From the NCBI RefSeq assembly GCF_963662255.1, contig NW_026912178.1, positions 1,240,001 to 1,304,000 of the forward strand: a stretch of DNA of 64,000 bases, written 5' to 3'. Shown one piece after another: positions 55,241 through 64,000 of the stretch. The notes below the pieces were generated by a model. It was not told the DNA's origin and searched no databases. It saw nothing but the letters and a program-made list of their open reading frames with translations. The DNA is from Cinclus cinclus (taxonomy: Eukaryota > Chordata > Aves > Passeriformes > Cinclidae). Each line of letters opens with the position of its first letter. Position 1 is the stretch's first letter. Both the position numbers and the translations under genes were made by a program.

Positions 55241-55865
55241 AGGTTAAGAGAAGCAAGGAACCATTGTGACCCAAGGGAGGCTAACAATCTAATGATCCAT
55301 TGTGACACCAGGGGTTGTAATAGGGCCAGGGATGAATTGTGAAAGCATGGAGCCCAAGAAAAACATGGAAACATTATGACACCATAGAGGCCAAGACTCA
55401 AATGATTCATTGTAACACCAAGTGGCCTAAAAGGGCATGGGACGCATTGTGACACCACAGGGGTTAAGAGAAGCAAGGAACCATTGTGACCCAATGTAGG
55501 CTAACAATCTAAGAATGCCTTTTGACACCAGGGGGCTCAAAAGGACCAAGGATGAACTGTGACAGCATGAGGACCTATAGAAGCAAGGGTCTATTATGAC
55601 ACCATGAAGGCCAAGAATCAAATGATTCATTGTGACATCAAGTGGCCTAAAAGGGCTTGGAATGCATTGTGACACCACAGAGGTTAAGAGAAGCAAGGAA
55701 CCATTGTGACCCAAGGGAGGCTAACAATCTAATGATCCATTGTGACACCAGGGGTTGTAATAGGGCCAGGGATGAATTGTGAAAGCATGGGGACCAAGAA
55801 AAACATGGAAACATTATGACACCATAGAGGCCAAGACTCAAATGATTCATTGTAACACCAAGTGG
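54080..55865 (+). repeat. Block H8, copy 1 (1,786 bp)
   Basis: This block matches 62,215-64,000 at +8,135 bp (37 monomers). Rare tags shared are CCCAAGTAAAACATGG (54,474), CATTGTCACCC (54,824), CCACATAGG (55,236), AGAATGCCTTTTG (55,512) and GACCAAGGATG (55,545). The region also overlaps H7, so this segment exists in three copies. Confidence 0.87.
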
Positions 55866-58800
55866 CCTAAAAGGGCATGGGATGCATTGTGACACCACAG
55901 AGGTTAAGAGAAGCAAGGAACCATTGTGACCCAATGCAGGCTAACTATCTAAGATTCCCTTTTGACACCAGGGGACGCAAAAGGACCACAGATGAACTGT
56001 GACAGCATGGGGACCTATAGAAGCAAGGATCTATTATGACACCATGAAGGCCAAGAATCAAATGATTCATTGTGACATCAAGTGGCCTAAAAGGGCTTGG
56101 AATGCATTGTGACACCACAGAGGTTAAGAGAAGCCGGGAACCATTGTGGCCCAAGGGAGGCTAACAATCTAATGATCCATTGTGACACCAGGGGTTGTAA
56201 TAGGGCCAGGGATGAATTGTGAAAGTATGGAGCCCAAGAAAAACATGGAAACATTATGACACCATAGAGGCCAAGACTCAAATGATTCATTGTAACACCA
56301 AGTGGCCTAAAAGGGCATGGGATGCATTGTGACACCACAGGGGTTAAGAGAAGCAAGGAACCATTGTGACCCAATGTAGGCTAACAATCTAAGAATCCCT
56401 TTTGACACCAGGGGGCTCCAAAGGACCACGGATGTACTGTGACGGCATGGGGACCTATAGAAGCAAGGATCTATTATGACACCATGAAGGCCAAGAATCA
56501 AATTATTCATTCTGACATCAAGTGGCCTAAAAGGGCTTGGAATGCATTGTGACACCACAGAGGTTAAGAGAAGCAGGGAACCATTGTGGCCCAAGGGAGG
56601 CTAACAATCTAATGATCCCCTGTGACACCAGGGGTTATAATAGGGCCAGGGATGAATTGTGAAAGCATGGGGCACAATAAATCATGGAAATATTATGACA
56701 CCATAGAGGCCAAGACTCAAATGATTCATTGTAACACCAAGTGGCCTAAAAGGGCATGGGATGCATTGTGACACCACAGAGGTTAAGAGAAGCAAGGAAC
56801 CATTGTGACCCAATGCAGGCTAACTATCCAAGATTCCCTTTTGACACCAGGGGGTGCAAAAGGACCACGGATGAACTGTGACAGCATGGGGACCTATAGA
56901 AGCAAGGATTTATTATGACACCATGAAGGCCAAGAATCAAATGATTCATTGTGACATCAAGTGGCCTAAATGGGCTTGGAATGCATTGTGACACCACAGA
57001 GGTTAAGAGAAGCAGGGAACCATTGTGACCCAAGGGAGGCTAACCATCTAATGATCCCCTGTGACACCAGGGGTTGTTATAGGGCCAGGGATGAATTGTG
57101 AAAGCATGGGGCACAATAAATCATGGAAATATTATGACACCATAGAGGCCAAGACTCAAATGATTCATTGTTACACCAAGTGGCCTAAAAGGGCATGGGA
57201 TGCATTGTGACACCACAGAGGTTAAGAGAAGCAGGGAACCATTGTGACCCAATGCAGGCTAACAATCTAAGAATCCCTTTTGACACCAGGGGGCGCAAAA
57301 GGACCACGGATGAACTGTGACAGCATGGGGACCTATAGAAGCAAGGATCTATTATGACACCATGAAGGCCAAGAATCAAATGATTCATTGGGACATCAAG
57401 TGGCCTAAAAGGGCTTGGAATGCATTGTGACACCACAGAGGTTAAGAGAAGCAAGCAACCATTGTGACCCAAGGGAGGCTAACAATCTAATGATCCATTG
57501 TGACACCAGGGGTTGTAATAGGGCCAGGGATGAATTGTGAAAGCATGGAGCCCAAGAAAAACATGGAAACATTATGACACCATAGAGGCCAAGACTCAAA
57601 TGATTCATTGTAACACCAAGTGGCCTAAAAGGTCATGGGACGCATTGTGACACCACAGGGGTTAAGAGAAGCAAGGAACCATTGTGACCCAATGCAGGCT
57701 AACAATCTAAGAATCCCTTTTGACACCAGGGGGCTCAAAAGGACCACGGATGAACTGTGACAGCATGGGGACCTATAGAAGCAAGGATCTATTATGACAC
57801 CATGAAGGCCAAGAATCAAATGATTCATTCTGACATCAAGTGGCCTAAAAGGGCTTGGAATGCATTGTGACACCACAGAGGTTAAGAGAAGCAAGGAACC
57901 ATTGTGACCCAAGGGAGGCTAACAATCTAATGATCCATTGTGACACCAGGGGTTGTAATAGGGCCAGGGATGAATTGTGAAAGCATGGGGACCAAGAAAA
58001 ACATGGAAACATTATGACACCATAGAGGCCAAGACTCAAATGATTCATTGTAACACCAAGTGGCCTAAAAGGGCATGGGACGCATTGTGACACCATAGGG
58101 GTTAAGAGAAGCAAGGAACCATTGTGACCCAATGCAGGCTAACAATCTAAGAATCCCTTTTGACACCAGGGGGCGCAAAAGGACCACGGATGAACTGTGA
58201 CAGCATGGGGACCTATAGAAGCAAGGATTTATTATGACACCATGAAGGCCAAGAATCAAATGATTCATTGTGACATCAAGTGGCCTAAAAGGGCTTGGAA
58301 TGCATTGTGACACCACAGAGGTTAAGAGAAGCAGGGAACCATTGTGACCCAAGGGAGGCTAACAATCTAATGATCCCCTGTGACACCAGGGGTTGTTATA
58401 GGGCCAGGGATGAATTGTGAAAGCATGGGGCACAATAAATCATGGAAATATTATGACACCATAGAGGCCAAGACTCAAATGTTTCATTGTTACACCAAGT
58501 GGCCTAAAAGGGCATGGGATGCATTGTGACACCACAGAGGTTAAGAGAAGCAGGGAACCATTGTGACCCAATGCAGGCTAACAATCTAAGAATCCCTTTT
58601 GACACCAGGGGGCGCAAAAGGACCACGGATGAACTGTGACAGCATGGGGACCTATAGAAGCAAGGATCTATTATGACACCATGAAGGCCAAGAATCAAAT
58701 GATTCATTGTGACATCAAGTGGCCTAAAAGGGCTTGGAATGCATTGTGACACCACAGAGGTTAAGAGAAGCAAGGAACCATTGTGACCCAAGGGAGGCTA

Positions 58801-59136
58801 ACAATCTAATGATCCATTGTGACACCAGGGGTTGTAATAGGGCCAGGGATGAATTGTGAAAGCATGGAGCCCAAGAAAAACATGGAAACATTATGACACC
58901 ATAGAGGCCAAGACTCAAATGATTCATTGTAACACCAAGTGGCCTAAAAGGGCATGGGACGCATTGTGACACCATAGGGGTTAAGAGAAGCAAGGAACCA
59001 TTGTGACCCAATGCAGGCTAACAATCTAAGAATCCCTTTTGACACCAGGGGGCTCAAAAGGACCACGGATGAACTGTGACAGCATGGGGACCTATAGAAG
59101 CAAGGATCTATTATGACACCATGAAGGCCAAGAATC

Positions 59137-61395
59137 AAATGATTCATTGTGACATCAAGTGGCCTAAAAGGGCTTGGAATGCATTGTGACACCACAGAGG
59201 TTAAGAGAAGCAAGGAACCATTGTGACCCAAGGGAGGCTAACAATCTAATGATCCATTGTGACACCAGGGGTTGTAATAGGGCCAGGGATGAATTGTGAA
59301 AGCATGGAGCCCAAGAAAAACATGGAAACATTATGACACCATAGAGGCAAAGACTCAAATGATTCATTGTAACACCAAGTGGCCTAAAAGGGCATGGGAC
59401 GCATTGTGACACCATAGGGGTTAAGAGAAGCAAGGAACCATTGTGACCCAATGCAGGCTAACAATCTAAGAATCCCTTTTGACACCAGGGGGCGCAAAAG
59501 GACCACGGATGTACTGTGACAGCATGGGGACCTATAGAAGCAAGGATCTATTATGACACCATGAAGGCCAAGAATCAAATGATTCATTGTGACATCAAGT
59601 GGCCTAAATGGGCTTGGAATGCATTGTGACACCACAGAGGTTAAGAGAAGCAAGGAACCATTGTGACCCAAGGGAGGCTTACAATCTAATGATCCATTGT
59701 GACACCAGGGGTTGTAATAGGGCCAGGGATGAATTGTGAAAGCATGGAGCCCAAAAAAACATGGAAACATTATGACACCATAGAGGCCAAGACTCAAATG
59801 ATTCATTGTAACACCAAGTGGCCTAAAAGGGCATGGGATGCATTGTGACACCACAGAGGTTAAGAGAAGCAAGGAACCATTGTGACCCAATGCAGGCTAA
59901 CTATCCAAGATTCCCTTTTGACACCAGGGGGCGCAAAAGGACCACGGATGAACTGTGACAGCATGGGGACCTATAGAAGCAAGGATTTATTATGACACCA
60001 TGAAGGCCAAGAATCAAATGATTCATTGTGACATCAAGTGGCCTAAAAGGGCTTGGAATGCATTGTGACACCACAGAGGTTAAGAGAAGCAGGGAACCAT
60101 TGTGACCCAAGGGAGGCTAACAATCTAATGATCCCCTGTGACACCAGGGGTTGTTATAGGGCCAGGGATGAATTGTGAAAGCATGGGGCACAATAAATCA
60201 TGGAAATATTATGACACCATAGAGGCCAAGACTCAAATGATTCATTGTTACACCAAGTGGCCTAAAAGGGCATGGGATGCATTGTGACACCACAGAGGTT
60301 AAGAGAAGCAGGGAACCATTGTGACCCAATGCAGGCTAACAATCTAAGAATCCCTTTTGACACCAGGGGGCGCAAAAGGACCACGGATGAACTGTGACAG
60401 CATGGGGACCTATAGAAGCAAGGATTTATTATGACACCATGAAGGCCAAGAATCAAATGATTCATTCTGACATCAAGTGGCCTAAAAGGGCTTGGAATGC
60501 ATTGTGACACCACAGAGGTTAAGAGAAGCAAGCAACCATTGTGACCCAAGGGAGGCTAACAATCTAATGATCCATTGTGACACCAGGGGTTGTAATAGGG
60601 CCAGGGATGAATTGTGAAAGCATGGAGCCCAAGAAAAACATGGAAACATTATGACACCATAGAGGCCAAGACTCAAATGATTCATTGTAACACCAAGTGG
60701 CCTAAAAGGTCATGGGACGCATTGTGACAACACAGGGGTTAAGAGAAGCAAGGAACCATTGTGACCCAATGCAGGCTAACAATCTAAGAATCCCTTTTGA
60801 CACCAGGGGGCTCAAAAGGACCACGGATGAACTGTGACAGCATGGGGACCTATAGAAGCAAGGATCTATTATGACACCATGAAGGCCAAGAATCAAATGA
60901 TTCATTGTGACATCAAGTGGCCTAAAAGGGCTTGGAATGCATTGTGACACCACAGAGGTTAAGAGAAGCAAGGAACCATTGTCACCCAAGGGAGGCTAAC
61001 AATCTAATGATCCATTGTGACACCAGGGGTTGTAATAGGGCCAGGGATGAATTGTGAAAGCATGGAGCCCAAGAAAAACATGGAAACATTATGACACCAT
61101 AGAGGCCAAGACTCAAATGATTCATTGTTACACCAAGTGGCCTAAAAGGGCATGGGATGCATTGTGACACCACAGAGGTTAAGAGAAGCAGGGAACCATT
61201 GTGACCCAATGCAGGCTAACAATCTAAGAATCCCTTTTGACACCAGGGGGCGCAAAAGGACCACAGATGAACTGTGACAGCATGGGGACCTATAGAAGCA
61301 AGGATCTATTATGACACCATGAAGGCCAAGAATCAAATGATTCATTGGGACATCAAGTGGCCTAAAAGTGCTTGGAATGCATTGTGACACCACAT
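59137..61395 (+). repeat. Block H7, copy 2 (~2.3 kb)
   Basis: This is the partner of 52,982-55,240. It carries the private changes GAGGCAAAG (59,346) and CCTAAATGGG (59,605). It is followed by the inserted cassette half at 61,555. Confidence 0.84.
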
Positions 61396-61554
61396 AGGTT
61401 AAGAGAAGCAAGGAACCATTGTGACCCAAGGGAGGCTAACAATCTAATGATCCATTGTGACACCAGGGGTTGTAATAGGGCCAGGGATGAATTGTGAAAG
61501 CATGGAGCCCAAGAAAAACATGGAAACATTATGACACCATAGAGGCCAAGACTC

Positions 61555-62214
61555 AAATGATTCATTGTAACACCAAGTGGCCTTAAAGGGCATGGGATGC
61601 ATTGTGACACCACAGAGGTTAAGAGAAGCAGGGAACCATTGTGACCCAATGCAGGCTAACAATCTAAGAATCCCTTTTGACACCAGGGGGCGCAAAAGGA
61701 CCACGGATGAACTGTGACAGCATGGGGACCTATAGAAGCAAGGATCTATTATGACACCATGAAGGCCAAGAATCAAATGATTCATTGTGACATCAAGTGG
61801 CCTAAAAGGGCATGGGTTGCATTGTGACACCACAGAGGTTAAGAGAAGCAAGGAACCATTGTGACCCAATGGAGGCTAACAATCTAAGAATCCCTTTTGA
61901 CACCAGGGGGCGCAAAAGGACCACCGATGAACTGTGACAGCATGGGGACCTTTAGAAGCAAGGATTTATTATGACACCATGAAGGAAAAGAATCAAATGA
62001 TTCATTGTGACATCAAGTGGCCTAAAAGGGCTTGGAATGCATTGTGACACCACAGAGGTTAAGAGAAGCAAGCAACCATTGTGACCCAAGGGAGGCTAAC
62101 AATCTAATGATCCCCAGTGACACCAGGGTTTGTAATAGGGCCAGGGATGAATTGTGAAAGCATGGGGCCCAAGAAAAACATGGAAATATTATGACACCAT
62201 AGAGGCCAAGACTC
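61555..62214 (+). repeat. Right half of the AABAAB cassette (660 bp) inside the right-hand family
   Basis: Three monomers carry GGCCTTAAAGG (61,580), GCATGGGTTGC (61,811), GACCTTTAG, GGAAAAGAATC and ATCCCCAGTG in order. The left half of the cassette is absent; the preceding monomer has the CCACATAGG tag of the right-hand family. The following monomer at 62,215 returns to the right-hand family but opens with AAGTGACCTAAAAGG. The segment looks like a three-monomer transfer into this family. Confidence 0.82.
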
Positions 62215-64000
62215 AAATGATTCATTGTAACACCAAGTGACCTAAAAGGGCATGGGATGCATTGTGACACCACAGAGGTTAAGAGAAGCAGGGAACCATT
62301 GTGACCCAATGCAGGCTAACAATCTAAGAATCCCTTTTGACACCAGGGGGCGCAAAAGGACCACGGATGAACTGTGACAGCATGGGGACCTATAGAAGCA
62401 AGGATCTATTATGACACCATGAAGGCCAAGAATCAAATGATTCATTGTGACATCAAGTGGCCTAAAAGGGCTTGGAATGCATTGTGACACCACAGAGGTT
62501 AAGAGAAGCAAGCAACCATTGTGACCCAAGGGAGGCTAACAATCTAATGATCCATTGTGACACCAGGGGTTGTAATAGGGCCAGGGATGAATTGTGAAAG
62601 CATGGAGCCCAAGTAAAACATGGAAACATTATGACACCATAGAGGCCAAGACTCAAATGATTCATTGTAACACCAAGTGGCCTAAAAGGTCATGGGACGC
62701 ATTGTGACACCACAGGGGTTAAGAGAAGCAAGGAACCATTGTGACCCAATGCAGGCTAACAATCTAAGAATCCCTTTTGACACCAGGGGGCTCAAAAGGA
62801 CCACGGATGAACTGTGACAGCATGGGGACCTATAGAAGCAAGGATCTATTATGACACCATGAAGGCCAAGAATCAAATGATTCATTGTGACATAAAGTGG
62901 CCTAAAAGGGCTTGGAATGCATTGTGACACCACAGAGGTTAAGAGAAGCAAGGAACCATTGTCACCCAAGGGAGGCTAACAATCTAATGATCCATTGTGA
63001 CACCAGGGGTTGTAATAGGGCCAGGGATGAATTGTGAAAGCATGGAGCCCAAGAAAAACATGGAAACATTATGACACCATAGAGGCCAAGACTCAAATGA
63101 TTCATTGTTACACCAAGTGGCCTAAAAGGGCATGGGATGCATTGTGACACCACAGAGGTTAAGAGAAGCAGGGAACCATTGTGACCCAATGCAGGCTAAC
63201 AATCTAAGAATCCCTTTTGACACCAGGGGGCGCAAAAGGACCACAGATGAACTGTGACAGCATGGGGACCTATAGAAGCAAGGATCTATTATGACACCAT
63301 GAAGGCCAAGAATCAAATGATTCATTGGGACATCAAGTGGCCTAAAAGGTCTTGGAATGCATTGTGACACCACATAGGTTAAGAGAAGCAAGGAACCATT
63401 GTGACCCAAGGGAGGCTAACAATCTAATGATCCATTGTGACACCAGGGGTTGTAATAGGGCCAGGGATGAATTGTGAAAGCATGGAGCCCAAGAAAAACA
63501 TGGAAACATTATGACACCATAGAGGCCAAGACTCAAATGATTCATTGTAACACCAAGTGGCCTAAAAGGGCATGGGACGCATTGTGACACCACAGGGGTT
63601 AAGAGAAGCAAGGAACCATTGTGACCCAATGTAGGCTAACAATCTAAGAATGCCTTTTGACACCAGGGGGCTCAAAAGGACCAAGGATGAACTGTGACAG
63701 CATGAGGACCTATAGAAGCAAGGGTCTATTATGACACCATGAAGGCCAAGAATCAAATGATTCATTGTGACATCAAGTGGCCTAAAAGGGCTTGGAATGC
63801 ATTGTGACACCACAGAGGTTAAGAGAAGCAAGGAACCATTGTGACCCAAGGGAGGCTAACAATCTAATGATCCATTGTGACACCAGGGGTTGTAATAGGG
63901 CCAGGGATGAATTGTGAAAGCATGGGGACCAAGAAAAACATGGAAACATTATGACACCATAGAGGCCAAGACTCAAATGATTCATTGTAACACCAAGTGG
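62215..64000 (+). repeat. Block H8, copy 2 (1,786 bp, continues past the window)
   Basis: This is the partner of 54,080-55,865 and runs to the last base of the window. Differences seen are AAGTGACCT near 62,235 and GACATAAAGTGG near 62,891. The true end lies outside. Confidence 0.87.
63975..64000 (+). repeat. Partial final monomer (26 bp)
   Basis: The last complete monomer ends at 63,974. The remaining 26 bases are the start of a monomer opening with ATTGTAACACC, the form usual for type A. The array is cut by the window edge. Confidence 0.9.

Larger units (their letters stand above)
1..64000. repeat. Satellite DNA array, ~220-bp monomer, 291 copies plus a partial
   Basis: The boundary motif AAATGATTCA followed by TTGTGACATC or TTGTAACACC recurs every 219-220 bp from base 1 to base 63,975, always in the same orientation. 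The distance of 63,974 bp equals 291 monomers of 220 bp less 46 bp, which fits scattered 1-bp deletions. No non-satellite sequence interrupts the array anywhere. One counted monomer (bases 1-220) has A 77, T 41, G 56, C 46, which is 46% GC with strong A-over-T skew on this strand. Tandem arrays of this size with multimeric higher-order structure are typical of centromeric or heterochromatic satellites in eukaryotes. Which location applies here is not shown by the sequence. I do not recognise the family. Confidence 0.97.

Noticed and set aside
1..64000. About 200 overlapping minus-strand open frames, mostly 67-95 codons, beginning MGHNGSLLLL or similar
   Set aside because: Many begin at TTG, not ATG. 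Adjacent frames overlap by 68 bp at a 220-bp step, and since 220 is not a multiple of 3 each monomer shifts the frame. They follow the satellite exactly, so they are by-products of the repeat and its base skew, not genes.
1..64000. Transposable element or retroviral insertion within the array
   Set aside because: Monomer phase can be followed without a gap from base 1 to 63,975; no foreign segment, terminal repeat or target-site duplication was seen.
1..64000. Tandem tRNA, 5S rRNA or other RNA genes with ~220-bp spacing
   Set aside because: No tRNA-like A and B boxes in a foldable arrangement, no 5S-like internal promoter and no terminator T-run were seen. The internal 37-bp periodicity also argues against it.
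1..64000. Bacterial or phage origin with a new defence system
   Set aside because: No plausible genes, ribosome binding sites or operons exist. A 64-kb homogeneous satellite with multimer blocks is a eukaryotic pattern.

Overview
The whole 64 kb window is one uninterrupted head-to-tail satellite DNA array. I find no gene, RNA gene, mobile element, CRISPR array or unique spacer in it. The monomer is about 220 bp. Phase anchoring on the monomer boundary gives starts at base 1 and base 63,975, which is 291 complete monomers averaging 219.8 bp plus a 26-bp partial monomer. All copies point the same way. Both window edges cut through the array, so its true length is unknown.

The array is built in levels. 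(1) Each 220-bp monomer consists of six diverged 36-37-bp subrepeats carrying a TGACACC-like core; the spacing in the first monomer is 37, 37, 36, 37, 37, 36. (2) Monomers fall into two classes, A and B, that differ at fixed positions and mostly alternate, giving a dimer of about 440 bp. (3) Alternation breaks at defined places, as AA or BB doublets. The most distinctive is a 1,320-bp AABAAB cassette found eight times, plus shortened forms. (4) Above that lie recent duplications of whole multi-monomer blocks, recognised by shared private variants. Adjacent pairs have offsets of 879 bp (4 monomers), 1,758 bp (8), 2,638 and 2,639 bp (12) and 3,298 bp (15). Longer-range offsets are 6,155 bp (28), 6,595 bp (30), 8,135 bp (37) and 16,269 bp (74).

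Layout: 0.2-3.7 kb is a tandem pair of 1,758-bp blocks. 4.4-5.7 kb is the first AABAAB cassette. 6.8-16.4 kb is dominated by two 12-monomer duplications. 20-28 kb carries three more cassettes and an 879-bp duplication. 26.8-30.8 kb is repeated at 33.4-36.9 kb with a two-monomer deletion. 38.0-44.6 kb is a 15-monomer tandem pair with no difference in the lines I compared. 46-64 kb is a distinct local family whose blocks recur at 52.9, 59.1 and 62.2 kb.

Organism: this is a eukaryotic nuclear satellite of the kind found in centromeric, pericentromeric or other heterochromatic arrays. GC is about 46% in a counted monomer. Variation at the few CpG positions looks like CpG to TpG/CpA change, which suggests a CpG-methylating genome such as a vertebrate or plant. 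I cannot name the species or chromosome position, and I do not recognise the satellite family. The abundant minus-strand open frames of about 95 codons are by-products of the repeat (TTG starts, overlapping every 220 bp, changing frame with each monomer) and are not annotated as genes.
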